From assembly GCF_918697865.1 (NCBI RefSeq), contig NZ_CAKKMV010000017.1:57080-121079 (forward strand): a stretch of 64,000 nucleotides of DNA, in the 5' to 3' direction. How positions within the stretch are numbered: position 1 is the first letter of the stretch; each line of letters opens with the position of its first letter. Source of the DNA: Massilia sp. Bi118 (GTDB lineage: Bacteria; Pseudomonadota; Gammaproteobacteria; Burkholderiales; Burkholderiaceae_D). The translations under genes and the position numbers were made by a program. Shown here piece after piece: positions 52,626 to 61,199 of the stretch. The notes below the pieces were generated by a model, which saw nothing but the letters and a program-made list of their open reading frames with translations, did no database searches and had not been told where the DNA came from.

Positions 52626-52940
52626 GTGAAAATCAACGATACCCTCAAGAACAACCCAGGCGTGCAGGCGAATACCACGCCGCCAGCCACCGCAAAGACC
52701 GCCGACAACGCGGCCGCGGCGACTGCCGCAGCGACCTCGCCTGCCGCCACCGACACCGTGCGCCTGTCCCAGCAAGGCCAGGCTCTGGCTGCCGGCAGCA
52801 CGAATCAGGTGTTCGACTCCAAGAAAGTCGAGCGCATCAAGGCGGCCATCGCCGATGGCCAGTTCCAGGTAAATTCGGAGAAAGTGGCGGACGGCCTGCT
52901 GGAAACGGTACGCGACCTGCTGCACTCCCGCAAACGATAG
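52626..52940 (+). CDS. flgM: Anti-sigma-28 factor FlgM
   Basis: FlgM binds FliA until it is exported through the finished hook, releasing late transcription. The 104-residue protein starts with GTG (MKINDTLKNNPG) after AAAGGATG; the two ATGs just upstream are in other frames. The N-terminal half is Ala/Thr-rich and disordered; the C-terminal half KKVERIKAAIADGQFQVNSE and KVADGLLETVRDLLH is the sigma-binding part. Confidence 0.94.
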   Translation: MKINDTLKNNPGVQANTTPPATAKTADNAAAATAAATSPAATDTVRLSQQGQALAAGSTNQVFDSKKVERIKAAIADGQFQVNSEKVADGLLETVRDLLHSRKR

Positions 52941-52947
52941 ACATTAC

Positions 52948-53418
52948 ATGGCCATAGCATCCCCCGGCGCAACCCTGCGCGACGAACAGCAACTGATCGG
53001 CACCATCGTGGAGCTGATGAAAACGGAACAGCAGTTCCTGGTCAGTGCGGATGCCGATGGCCTCTCCTCTCTCAGCCCGAAGAAGCTGCAGCTGGCCCAG
53101 AAGATGGCCGAGCTGTCGCGCCTGCGCCACAGGGCGCTTGGCGCGGCCGGCTTCCCCGCGCTCGAGGCCGGCATGGAGCCCTGGCTGGCGGTCGGCGGCA
53201 ACGACGAGCTGCGCAGCCAGTGGAACCACCTCCTCGCCATGACGCGCGAAGCCAAGGAGCTGAACCGCGTGAACGGCATGCTGGTCAACAAGCAGATGGC
53301 CCACACCCAGGGCATGCTGAACGCGCTGCGCCCGGCGGGCAATGGCGGCGCCGGCGTGTATGGACCGGGCGGGCATACGGCGCCGAGCGGGCCGTCGAAG
53401 CGCTACCTGGTCGGTTAA
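52948..53418 (+). CDS. flgN: FlgK/FlgL export chaperone FlgN
   Basis: The 156-residue helical protein (IGTIVELMKTEQQFLVSADA; KKLQLAQKMAELSRLRHRAL) fits the FlgN family, which escorts the hook-associated proteins. It lies 7 bases after flgM. The C-terminal 25 residues are Gly/Pro-rich and probably disordered. Confidence 0.92.
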   Translation: MAIASPGATLRDEQQLIGTIVELMKTEQQFLVSADADGLSSLSPKKLQLAQKMAELSRLRHRALGAAGFPALEAGMEPWLAVGGNDELRSQWNHLLAMTREAKELNRVNGMLVNKQMAHTQGMLNALRPAGNGGAGVYGPGGHTAPSGPSKRYLVG

Positions 53419-53519
53419 CGTCGTTCCCGCGCAGGCGGGAACCCAAGTTCGTCGAATCGTCCATAGCAAACGCAGCGTCTACTCAACAAACTTGGGTTCC
53501 CGCCTTCGCGGGAACGACG
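53419..53519. repeat. Inverted repeat of the CGTCGTTCCCGC family
   Basis: Arms 53419-53449 and about 53490-53519 pair around a 40-base unique spacer. It starts one base after the flgN stop and ends 20 bases before the stop of the convergent GGDEF-EAL gene. Confidence 0.85.
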
Positions 53520-53539
53520 AGGTAGTGGCGGGAACAACG

Positions 53540-55654
53540 TCAGCAGTGCTGCGCCTTCAGTAATTCCTCCACCGCCTCCGCCGTCACCGGCCGGCTGAAG
53601 TAAAACCCCTGCATCCGCTTGCAGCCGTGCGCGCCCAGGAAGTCCAGCTGGGCGGCGCTCTCCACGCCTTCGGCGATCACCTCCAGCTTCATCGACTGCG
53701 CCAGCGCGATCACCGCCTTGACGATGGCCGCGTCATCGCCGTCGATGCCGGCGCCGTCCGCGATGTCGGAGACGAAGGAGCGATCGATCTTCAGGCAGTG
53801 GATGGGGAAGCGCTTCAGGTTGGCCAGGCTCGAGTAGCCGGTGCCGAAATCGTCGACCGCCAGGTGCACGCCCATGCTCGAGAGGCGCGCCATGGTCGCG
53901 GCGGCGGCGGACGGATTCTCCATCAGCACGCTCTCGGTGATTTCCAGCGTCAGCCAGGACGGCTCGCAGCCCGTTTCCTGCAGCAGGCGCTCGACCTTGC
54001 CCGCCACGTCCTGCTCGCGGAACTGGCGCGCCGACATGTTCACGCTCATGCGCGGCGGTGCGCCGCCAAGGAGCGCGGCAAAGCGCGCCTGCTGGCGCAG
54101 CGCTTCTCCCAGCACCCATTCGCCGATCGGCACGATCAGGCCGGTCTCCTCGGCCAGCGGAATGAAGTCGTTCGGCGGCACCATCGCCCCACCCTCCGGC
54201 TGCCAGCGCACCAGGGCCTCGACGCCGACGATGCGGCCGCTGACCGCGTCGACCTGCGGCTGGTAGTGCAGCACGAACTCGCCGCGCAGCAGGCCGCGCT
54301 GCAGGCCGTGCTCGATGCGCAGGTGGGCCTGGGCCTCGGCCGCCATCTCGTCGGCGTAGAAGTCGTAGCGCTTGCCGCCGCTGGCCTTGGCGCGGTACAT
54401 CGCGCTGTCGGCCGCCTTCAGCAGGGCTTCGCTGTCGCGCCCATCGCCGGGATACATGGCGATGCCGATGCTCCCCGACGGGAACACCTCGTGGCCGACC
54501 AGCGACAGCGGTTCGAACAGGCTCTCGAGCAGCTTGCCCGCCACCAGTGCGGCGTCGTCGGAACTGGCCAGGTCGGCCAGCACCACCACGAATTCGTCGC
54601 CGCCCTGGCGCGCCACGGTGTCGCTCTCGCGCAGCACGGCGGACAGGCGGCGCGCGATCTCGACGATCAGCTGGTCGCCGGCCTCGTGCCCGAGGCTGTC
54701 GTTGACGTGCTTGAAGCGGTCCAGGTCGATGAACATCACGCCCACCTGCCGGCGCGCGCGCTGGGCGTGGGCGATGGCCTGCGCTAGCCGGTCCTGCAGC
54801 AGCAGGCGGTTCGGCAGCCCGGTCAGGGTGTCGTGTGTGGCCATGCGCAGCAGCGCTTCCTCGGCTTCCTTGCGGCGCGAGATGTCCTGCACCGCGACGA
54901 TCAGGCGCAGCTGGCCGGAGGCGGCTTCGCGCATCGTCGACGCGCTCAGCGCCACCCACACCGTGCGGCCGTCCTTGCACAGGTAGCGCGACTCGCGGCG
55001 GGCGTCGCGCGTCTCGCCGGCCACCAGGCGCCGCATCAGGGCCTTGTCCTCATCGAGTTCGTCCGGATGGGTGACCTGGTGGAAGAAACGCTGCAGGAGC
55101 TCGATCTCGCTGAAGCCGACGATCTGCGACAGCTTGCGGTTCACGCGCAGGAAGCGCCCTTCGCGCGACAGCAGCGCGATGCCGATCGCGGCCTGGCTGA
55201 AGGTCAGGCGGAAGAATTCCTCGCTCTCCTGCAGTCGCTGCCTGGCCTGGCGGCGGAAGGTCACGTCCTGGCCGATCAGCAGCAGCTGGACGCCGCCGGA
55301 CTGCGAGGTGCGGCGGATGTTGAATTCGAACCAGCGCACGCCGTCCGCGTGGCCGTCGACCGGCACCACCACCGCATCCTGCGGCGCGCCGGTCTCCAGC
55401 GCCGCCGTCACGCGCTCGCCCAGTTCCACCGCCGGGATCAGGGATTCGAGGGAGGGCAAGCCGGCCAGCGCATCGTCGGGGATGCCGAGCATGGCGCTCA
55501 TGGTGCTGTTGATGGCGCGGACGCGGCGCTGCTCGTCGACCACCAGCAGTCCGGCCGGCATGCCGTCGATAACCTGCAGCATGTCGTTCTTGCCCAGCTC
55601 GAGGAAGCGCTTGCGCGAGGCGATGGCGTCGGCTGAATTGTCTGATCCGCTCAT
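53540..55654 (-). CDS. PAS-GGDEF-EAL cyclic di-GMP enzyme
   Basis: The 704-residue cytosolic protein has two or three PAS domains (residues about 20-270), then GGDEF and EAL domains. GGDEF is intact (RQGGDEFVVVLAD) with I-site RESD five residues before it. The EAL domain is intact: GVEALVRWQPEGG, LEITESVLMENP, AVDDFGTGYSSLANLKRFP, HCLKIDRSFVSDIA. It could both make and break cyclic di-GMP, with PAS input deciding. The start is uncertain: MSGSDNSA at 55654 has a weak ribosome site; a longer frame runs to 55798 with an Arg/Pro-rich, unlikely N-terminus. Confidence 0.9.
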   Translation of the reverse strand: MSGSDNSADAIASRKRFLELGKNDMLQVIDGMPAGLLVVDEQRRVRAINSTMSAMLGIPDDALAGLPSLESLIPAVELGERVTAALETGAPQDAVVVPVDGHADGVRWFEFNIRRTSQSGGVQLLLIGQDVTFRRQARQRLQESEEFFRLTFSQAAIGIALLSREGRFLRVNRKLSQIVGFSEIELLQRFFHQVTHPDELDEDKALMRRLVAGETRDARRESRYLCKDGRTVWVALSASTMREAASGQLRLIVAVQDISRRKEAEEALLRMATHDTLTGLPNRLLLQDRLAQAIAHAQRARRQVGVMFIDLDRFKHVNDSLGHEAGDQLIVEIARRLSAVLRESDTVARQGGDEFVVVLADLASSDDAALVAGKLLESLFEPLSLVGHEVFPSGSIGIAMYPGDGRDSEALLKAADSAMYRAKASGGKRYDFYADEMAAEAQAHLRIEHGLQRGLLRGEFVLHYQPQVDAVSGRIVGVEALVRWQPEGGAMVPPNDFIPLAEETGLIVPIGEWVLGEALRQQARFAALLGGAPPRMSVNMSARQFREQDVAGKVERLLQETGCEPSWLTLEITESVLMENPSAAAATMARLSSMGVHLAVDDFGTGYSSLANLKRFPIHCLKIDRSFVSDIADGAGIDGDDAAIVKAVIALAQSMKLEVIAEGVESAAQLDFLGAHGCKRMQGFYFSRPVTAEAVEELLKAQHC

Positions 55655-56025
55655 AAGCACATTGTTCGATGGTGGCGCCCGCATGGGTAGCCGCAAGCGA
55701 TCATGCGGCGGCCGCTGCGGCAGGCGTAGGCGCAGGGTTCCGGGTGCTGTGGGGCGCATCGTGTGGGCCAGCGCGCGCGCATTGTTCGGGCGGCGCATGA
55801 GCGATCGGGGAAGTTTATTCCTTCGTGAAACTCTTGTGGTCTTCCAGCATCATTTCATTCTAACAACGGTTGTCTGTACAAGCGCGCAATTCTTTGTAAC
55901 GGAGAATCAATTCTCACCATTTGTTGCATTAAAGCTGCACGACCGGCGTGGTTTCTTACGAAGCGGCAATATTGCTGGCCTCTGGCTTGCTACAACCGAG
56001 TTTTGGACAGCCTCGGGAGAACGAT
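55655..56025. other. Divergent non-coding region
   Basis: This 371-base gap separates the GGDEF-EAL gene from the M35 protease gene and should hold both promoters. The half near 55800-55930 is AT-richer. A perfect 6-base inverted repeat, GAGAAT-CA-ATTCTC (55902-55915), could be an operator. I see no convincing promoter pair or further gene. Confidence 0.5.
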
Positions 56026-57129
56026 ATGGACCGGAAGTCAATCATGGGAGTGGCGCTGGCAGTGGGCGCCATGGTGAACACGGACGCCGCGCTGGCCGCG
56101 GCCGGCGAGCTCACGGTGAGGGTCACACCGGAACGCCAGACCCTGGCGAAGAGCGACAACGTGGTCGTCGACGTCACCGTCACAAACGCCACCGCGGCCA
56201 CGCAATATCTGCTGAAGTGGCAGACGCCCTTCGGCACCGTCGAAGCACCGCTGTTCGAGGTCACGCGCGACGGCCTGCCGGTGCGCTACCTGGGCATACA
56301 GGTCAAGCGCCCCGCGCCCGTCCCCGCCGACTATGTCGCCCTCAAGCCGGGCGCCTCGCGCAGTGTGCGGATCGAGCTCTCGGCGCTGTACGACATGGGC
56401 ATCACCGGCGCCTACAGCGTGCGCTGGCGCGACGGCGCTACGCAGCTGTTCAGCCGTCCCGGCGTCGCGCGCGTGACTACCGGCGCCACGAATGGCCAGT
56501 CGGCGCTGCCGGTCCGCGCCACCGCCCTGCCCGAGCCGGCGCCTGCCTCGGTGTGGATCGACGGGCGCCTGCCGCGCGGCGCCCTCGACACCGCCACCGG
56601 CACGCCCGAAGGCGCGGGACTGTCCTTCAGCCGCTGCTCGAACGCCCAGCAGGAGGCGATCACCGGCGCCGCGCAGGCCGCGCAGGCGATGGCGCAGGAT
56701 GCCGGCGTCTACCTGCAGGCCAAGTCCCTGGGCGCGCGCTATACCAGCTGGTTCGGCGCCGCCGATCCGGCGCGCTCGACCACGGTGGCCGCTCACTTCC
56801 AGGCGATCAAGGAGGCCTTCGCCAGCAAGCCGGTAACGGTCGACTGCGGCTGCAACGAGTCCTGGTACGCCTATGTGTATCCGAACCAGCCCTACAAGAT
56901 CTATGTGTGCAAGGCCTTCTGGAGCGCGCCGCCGCTAGGGACCGATTCGAAGGGCGGCACCCTGGTGCACGAGATGAGCCACTTCACCGTGGTCGCCGGC
57001 ACCGACGACCTGGCCTATGGGCAGCAGGCAGCCGGGGACCTGGCGCGGACCGATCCGGCCAGGGCGGTCAACAATGCGGATTCGCATGAGTATTTTGGGG
57101 AGAACACGCCGCGTTTGGATTTGCGTTGA
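56026..57129 (+). CDS. Secreted M35-family metalloendopeptidase
   Basis: The 367-residue protein has a signal peptide (residues 1 to about 26), an N-terminal immunoglobulin-like prodomain (about 27-150) and a C-terminal aspzincin catalytic domain. Zinc ligands and catalytic residue are HEMSH at 315-319, with the aspartate ligand D328 in GTDDLAYG (325-332). Cysteines at 204, 274, 276 and 295 could form disulfides. Family members cleave peptidyl-Lys bonds. The start at MDRKSIM follows GGGAGA. Confidence 0.92.
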   Translation: MDRKSIMGVALAVGAMVNTDAALAAAGELTVRVTPERQTLAKSDNVVVDVTVTNATAATQYLLKWQTPFGTVEAPLFEVTRDGLPVRYLGIQVKRPAPVPADYVALKPGASRSVRIELSALYDMGITGAYSVRWRDGATQLFSRPGVARVTTGATNGQSALPVRATALPEPAPASVWIDGRLPRGALDTATGTPEGAGLSFSRCSNAQQEAITGAAQAAQAMAQDAGVYLQAKSLGARYTSWFGAADPARSTTVAAHFQAIKEAFASKPVTVDCGCNESWYAYVYPNQPYKIYVCKAFWSAPPLGTDSKGGTLVHEMSHFTVVAGTDDLAYGQQAAGDLARTDPARAVNNADSHEYFGENTPRLDLR

Positions 57130-57187
57130 TGGGCATCTGCGGGCGGCGTCCGTAGCGACAGGCGATTGAAAGTCACCAGCACCTTTT

Positions 57188-57262
57188 GACATCCTCCAGC
57201 CCTTTCGTAACCACTCATCGTATCGAGACTGCGAAAGGGAGAATTCCTACGGCGGCCTTCGC
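57188..57262 (-). ncRNA. Probable omega-RNA 3' scaffold of TnpB
   Basis: In TnpB systems the guide RNA overlaps the 3' end of tnpB and runs to the right end, with the guide drawn from the flanking DNA. Here the 75 bases after the tnpB stop contain the long hairpin 57200-57239 and the right-end motif. The next 20 bases (57168-57187, minus strand) would be the guide. RNA 5' end cannot be set from sequence. Confidence 0.5.
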
Positions 57263-58468
57263 TTACGCGATTTGCTCGCTTCGGTGGGTTCCTGCTGCTG
57301 GCGGCATTACCGCACCGCTCACTTCACAGGCGAACCGGGCGTGTCCCGCCCTTAATACATTCATTGCACCGACTACATCGGCGTTTTCCTCGAAACCGCA
57401 CCAGATGCACAAAAATCGCGCCTGAGTCCGCCGATTGTTTAGCGACAAATGGCTGCAACGGGGACAAGTGCGGCTTGTGTTCCTTGGCGGCACCGCGATG
57501 AGATGACCACCGTTCCAGGCCAACTTGTAATCGAGTTGACGCCGGAACTCGAACCACCCTTGGTCGAGGATTGATTTATTCAGTCCAGACTTTGCTCGAA
57601 CGTTTGTTCCCGGGTCCGTGCTATTTCCTGCCGCTGACCTAGACATGTTCCGTACTTTCAAGTCCTCGACGCACACCATCGCGTGGTTATTGCTGATCTT
57701 TGTCGAGGCCTTGTGCAGGAAATCACGGCGGCCGTTACGAATTCGGGCATGAATTTGCTGGACGCGGAGCTTTGCTCTCTTCCAGTTATTGCTGAATTTG
57801 TTCTTTCGACTCATCGCCTGCTGTGCTTTGCGAAGCGTGTCTTCGTGCCGCTTGAAACTGTGAAGCGGCTCAATATGCGAGCCATCCGACAGCGTGGCAA
57901 AGCGAACAATTCCCATATCAATGCCTACTGCTTCGCCGTCGGGGGTCTGCTGTTCAATGTCGCGCTCTGTCTGAATGCTGACGAACCATTTGCCGAACGA
58001 ATGGCTTACGGTCACATTTTTCACTTTTCCAAGCACAGCTCGGCTGTTTCGGTAGCGTATCCAGCCCAGCTTGGGCAAGAAGATACGGCTATTTTTCTGA
58101 TCGAGCTTAATTTGCTTCGGATCTGGATAGCGGAAGTTCTCCCCTTTTCCTTTCTTTTTAAAATGAGGGAAGGCAGCCCGTTTGGCAAAGAAATTGGTAT
58201 AGGCACACTCCAGATCCCTGAGCGCCTGTTGCAACGGGTGGACCGGTGCGTTCTTCAGCCATGGTGTCTCTTTGCCATTGCGCCACTGGGTGAGCAGCTT
58301 GCATAGGTCTGCGTAGCCCATTTTCTTCTCACCCTTCGCGAAGCGTTCCATCTGCAATGTCAGCGCTTTATTAAAGACGAAGCGACATGCCCCTGCGAAG
58401 CGGCGCATGTCGCGCGACAAATCGCCGGTCAGTCTCAGTTCGAATTTGAAGGCCTGGAACCGTCGCAT
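57263..58468 (-). CDS. tnpB: TnpB RNA-guided endonuclease
   Basis: The 401-residue protein has the OrfB_IS605 layout: an N-terminal helical region, a RuvC-like nuclease and a zinc ribbon. All three catalytic acids are present: D184 (VGIDMG), E268 (CVEDLK) and D364 (ENADVVGAMN). The zinc ribbon is C335-x2-C338 and C354-x2-C357. So it should be an active DNA nuclease rather than a decayed or repressor form. The sequence has lower GC and different codon use from its surroundings, in line with transfer. Confidence 0.95.
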   Translation of the reverse strand: MRRFQAFKFELRLTGDLSRDMRRFAGACRFVFNKALTLQMERFAKGEKKMGYADLCKLLTQWRNGKETPWLKNAPVHPLQQALRDLECAYTNFFAKRAAFPHFKKKGKGENFRYPDPKQIKLDQKNSRIFLPKLGWIRYRNSRAVLGKVKNVTVSHSFGKWFVSIQTERDIEQQTPDGEAVGIDMGIVRFATLSDGSHIEPLHSFKRHEDTLRKAQQAMSRKNKFSNNWKRAKLRVQQIHARIRNGRRDFLHKASTKISNNHAMVCVEDLKVRNMSRSAAGNSTDPGTNVRAKSGLNKSILDQGWFEFRRQLDYKLAWNGGHLIAVPPRNTSRTCPRCSHLSLNNRRTQARFLCIWCGFEENADVVGAMNVLRAGHARFACEVSGAVMPPAAGTHRSEQIA

Positions 58469-58490
58469 ATCACAAAATCCGACATGGGCT

Positions 58491-58901
58491 TCAGCGTTCG
58501 GTGTGGCTGAACATCACCGACGCGGTCGTGAACCCGACAGCAGTGTCGAGCCGGCGGACATCCTCCAGCGCAGTGCTCTCGTAACGAATCACATAGGTGT
58601 TTGTTCCCGGCCGGAAGGCGAAAGCACGCGTGATGTCGATCGTATGCGTGTGTGCCGAATGCGGTGCCAGTTCGACGTAGTCGTCCAGGCCCAGAGGTAC
58701 TCGCTTGACCGTCCGAGCCAGATACAACACCTCAGCGTCGCCAGGATGCTGGCGCAGCTCAAACAAGCGGCGTGTCAGTTCCGTTTCAACAGCGATCTCC
58801 CGCGGCACGCCAATCCGGCGCTCGCCGCGATTCTCGATCTTGAAAGTTACCAGCACCTTTTCGTGCCTGGCGTCGATGCTCAGGCTTGCATGCACGTTCA
58901 T
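58491..58901 (-). CDS. Small protein related to the M35 protease N-terminal domain
   Basis: The 136-residue protein has no signal peptide and no HExxH motif. Its core (LYLARTVKRVPLGLDDYVEL to AFAFRPGTNTYVIRYES) aligns with residues about 85-135 of the nearby M35 protease (YLGIQVKRPAPVPADYVALK). It may be a stand-alone inhibitor or chaperone-like prodomain. The start MNVHASLS follows AGGAGCGA. tnpB begins 22 bases beyond its stop on the same strand. Confidence 0.78.
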   Translation of the reverse strand: MNVHASLSIDARHEKVLVTFKIENRGERRIGVPREIAVETELTRRLFELRQHPGDAEVLYLARTVKRVPLGLDDYVELAPHSAHTHTIDITRAFAFRPGTNTYVIRYESTALEDVRRLDTAVGFTTASVMFSHTER

Positions 58902-58992
58902 TGCTCGCTCCTGTCGGGTTGGGACGATTGTGAACCGTGGTGGGGGAAATGCCAAGCGTGCGTGGGCGGCATGGACGGCGGAGCCGCCCACC

Positions 58993-59718
58993 CTACTCCG
59001 CGAGGATGGTGACGGCGACGCGGCGGTTGCGGGCGCGGCCGATGGGGTCATCGTTGGAGGCGATCGGCTGGTTTGCGCCGCGGCCGACCGCGGCCAGGCG
59101 GCGCTCGGCCACGCCGCTGTCGACGAACAGCCGCACCACGGTGCTGGCGCGCACCGCCGAGAGTTCCCAGTTCGAGGGGAAGGCGGCGTTGGCGATCGGT
59201 GTGGTGTCGGTGTGGCCCTCGACTTCGATCGCGTGGCTGTCGTCCTTCAGCAGGCCGGCGACGGTGCCCAGGGTTTCCTTCGCGTTGCCGACCAGGCCGG
59301 CATCGCCTTCGTCGAACAGCACGCTGGCGTTGATCTCGACGGTGATGCCGCGCGCATTCTGGGTGACGCGCACCTTGCCGCTATGGACCAGCGGGGCCAG
59401 CACGCTGTTCAGCTTGCGGGCCAGCAGGTCCAGGCGTATGCGGTCGCGCCTGGCCTCCTCCGCACGCTTGCGCGCGATGATGTTCGCCAGCGGCAGCGGC
59501 TCGACATCGACCGAGGTATTGATCCTGGTGGCCGCGCCGCGTCCGCCGAAGGCGTCGCCGAGGGCATCCGACAGCACCTTGTACTTGCCGACGTTGACCA
59601 CCGAAACCGCGTACATCACCACGAAGAAAGCGAACAGCAGCGTGATGAAATCGGCGTAGGAGATCAGCCAGCGCTCGTGGTTCTCGGTGTCTTCGACGTA
59701 GCGTTTTCGGCGCGTCAT
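58993..59718 (-). CDS. motD: Flagellar motor protein MotD (MotB-like stator subunit)
   Basis: The 241-residue inner-membrane protein has one transmembrane helix (FITLLFAFFVVMYAVSVVNV) with the proton-binding D23 in SYADF. A C-terminal OmpA-like peptidoglycan-binding domain follows (VEGHTDTTPIANA, NWELSAVRASTVVRLFVDSG, GRARNRRVAVTI). With MotC it forms an ion-driven stator. It is the last gene of the flhF-flhG-fliA-motC-motD run; no MotAB pair is in the window. Confidence 0.93.
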   Translation of the reverse strand: MTRRKRYVEDTENHERWLISYADFITLLFAFFVVMYAVSVVNVGKYKVLSDALGDAFGGRGAATRINTSVDVEPLPLANIIARKRAEEARRDRIRLDLLARKLNSVLAPLVHSGKVRVTQNARGITVEINASVLFDEGDAGLVGNAKETLGTVAGLLKDDSHAIEVEGHTDTTPIANAAFPSNWELSAVRASTVVRLFVDSGVAERRLAAVGRGANQPIASNDDPIGRARNRRVAVTILAE

Positions 59719-59731
59719 GAGCAGCCGGGCC

Positions 59732-60475
59732 TCAGTGCGGCGCCGTCAGGCAGGCGATGCGTTCCTCGAGCACCCGGGTATAGTCGCCGGTGGCGATGTC
59801 GTGGAAGACGTCGGTGAGGATCTCGTACTGCAGCACCTGCTCGGCGACGATGCTCTTGATCTTGTTCCCGACCGGGTAGAACAGCAGGTTGGCCAGGCCC
59901 ACGCCGTACACCGTGGAGACGAAGGCGACCGCGATGCCGGCGCCGAGGCGCGACGGGTCGCTCAGGTTTTCCATCACGTGGATCAGACCCAGCACGGCGC
60001 CGAGGATGCCGACCGTCGGCGCATAGCCGGCCGCCGATTCCCAGATGCGGGCGGCCTGGCGCTCGCGCATCTCGTAAGTGTTAATTTCGGTGAACAGCAG
60101 GCTGCGCAGCTTGTCCGGGTTGATCCCGTCCACCACCAGGCGCAGGCCCTTCTGGATGAAGGGATCGGCCTTGGCCATGTACTGTTCCAGCGAGAGCAGG
60201 CCGTCGCGCCGCGCCGACAGGCTCCACAAATGGATTTCGCGCGCCAGCTCCTGGCGGCGGTCGGGTGGCGGCGAGAACACCCAGCGCAGCATGCGCAGGC
60301 CGCGGATGAAGGCGGATTTCCTGGTCTGCAGCAGCACGGCGCCGAAGGTGCCGACCACCACGATCGCAAACGCGGCCGGCTGCACCAGCGAAGAGAACTT
60401 GCCGCCGTCGAGGGTATGGCCGACCAGGATGCCGGCAATCGCCAGCGCCAGCCCGAGCAGGCTGGCTAAGTCCAC
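59732..60475 (-). CDS. motC: Flagellar motor protein MotC (MotA-like stator subunit)
   Basis: The 247-residue protein has four transmembrane helices and a large cytoplasmic loop carrying rotor-contact charges (RKSAFIRGLRMLRWVFSPPP; LAREIHLWSLSARRDGLLSL). The PTVGILGAVLGLIHVM and GVGLANLLFYPVGNK segments form the channel helices. Its start overlaps the fliA stop by 10 bases, and motD follows after 13 bases. Confidence 0.94.
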   Translation of the reverse strand: MDLASLLGLALAIAGILVGHTLDGGKFSSLVQPAAFAIVVVGTFGAVLLQTRKSAFIRGLRMLRWVFSPPPDRRQELAREIHLWSLSARRDGLLSLEQYMAKADPFIQKGLRLVVDGINPDKLRSLLFTEINTYEMRERQAARIWESAAGYAPTVGILGAVLGLIHVMENLSDPSRLGAGIAVAFVSTVYGVGLANLLFYPVGNKIKSIVAEQVLQYEILTDVFHDIATGDYTRVLEERIACLTAPH

Positions 60476-61185
60476 GCGAGCTCCCGCAGATAGGTACGCA
60501 GGCGGCCCACGGCCTGGCTGTGCAGCTGCGACACGCGCGATTCCGACACCCCCATCACCGCCCCGATCTCCTTCAGGTTCAGTTCTTCCTCGTAATACAG
60601 GCCCATCAGGATCTTTTCCCTCGGCGGCAGGTTGTCGATGGCGTCGATGACGGCCTGGCGGAAGTCGGTCTCCAGCAGCGCGCGCAGGGGATCGTCGTCG
60701 TCGACGGCATAGCGGTCGAGCCAGCTGTCGTTGCCGTCTTCGTCATGGAAGTCTTCGTAATAGACCAGCTGGTGGCCACCGGAATCGCCCAGCATTTCCT
60801 GGTAATCGGCCAGCGACAGCTTGAGGTTTTTCGCGATCTCGGATTCGCTCGGCGGACGGCCCAGCTGCTGCTGCAGCGCCGACATCGCCTGCTCCACCTT
60901 GCGCATGTTCTGGCGGGTCGAGCGCGGCAGCCAGTCGCTGCTGCGCAATTCGTCCAGCATGGCGCCGCGGATGCGCAGCACCGCATAGGTCTCGAACTGG
61001 GCGCCGTGATTTTCTTCGTAGCGGCTGATCGCATCGAGCAGGCCGATCATGCCCGCCTGTACCAGGTCGTCGACTTCGACGGATGGCGGCAGCTTCGCCT
61101 TCATCTGGTGGGCGAGACGCTTCACCAACGGCGCATGCTCCGTCAGCAAATGATTCTTGTCCGCTTTCCCTTTGGCCGTGTACAT
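60466..61185 (-). CDS. fliA: RNA polymerase sigma-28 factor FliA
   Basis: FliA transcribes late flagellar genes. The 239-residue protein has region 2 (HAPLVKRLAHQMKAKLPPSV, VDDLVQAGMIGLLDAISRYE), region 3 (RRPPSESEIAKNLKLSL-type) and region 4 (LPPREKILMGLYYEEELNLK, MGVSESRVSQLHSQAV). It should read the promoters at 14332 and 52551 and is restrained by FlgM. Confidence 0.97.
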   Translation of the reverse strand: MYTAKGKADKNHLLTEHAPLVKRLAHQMKAKLPPSVEVDDLVQAGMIGLLDAISRYEENHGAQFETYAVLRIRGAMLDELRSSDWLPRSTRQNMRKVEQAMSALQQQLGRPPSESEIAKNLKLSLADYQEMLGDSGGHQLVYYEDFHDEDGNDSWLDRYAVDDDDPLRALLETDFRQAVIDAIDNLPPREKILMGLYYEEELNLKEIGAVMGVSESRVSQLHSQAVGRLRTYLRELAWT

Positions 61186-61199
61186 GTTCTTTCTGTTTA

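Larger units (their letters stand above)
57168..58470 (-). mobile_element. TnpB-only element of the IS200/IS605 superfamily
   Basis: The element contains tnpB but no tnpA transposase, so it would move only with help in trans. Its right end, read on the minus strand, is a hairpin (CGAAAGGG paired with CCCTTTCG in plus-strand terms, 57200-57239) followed by CTGGAGGATGTC, a form typical of IS605-type ends. I place the right boundary at about 57188; bases 57168-57187 are the adjoining expected guide. The left end is not visible as a hairpin; it lies between the tnpB start and the M35-prodomain-like gene stop at 58491. Confidence 0.7.

Noticed and set aside
57263..58468. TnpB as a nuclease-dead flagellin repressor
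   Set aside because: All three catalytic acids and the zinc ribbon are present, and fliC is more than 40 kb away.
58557..58568. Twelve-base match GACATCCTCCAG between the TnpB right end (57188-57199) and the M35-prodomain-like gene
   Set aside because: At 57188 this is the standard right-end motif read on the other strand, so the match in the coding sequence is probably chance; not used as support for the guide match.
58962..58996. GGGCGGC...GCCGCCCACCCTAC stretch resembling the GTGGGCAC palindrome
   Set aside because: Only a short GGGCGGC/GCCGCCC pair and the CCCACCCTAC end are shared; too little to call a family member.
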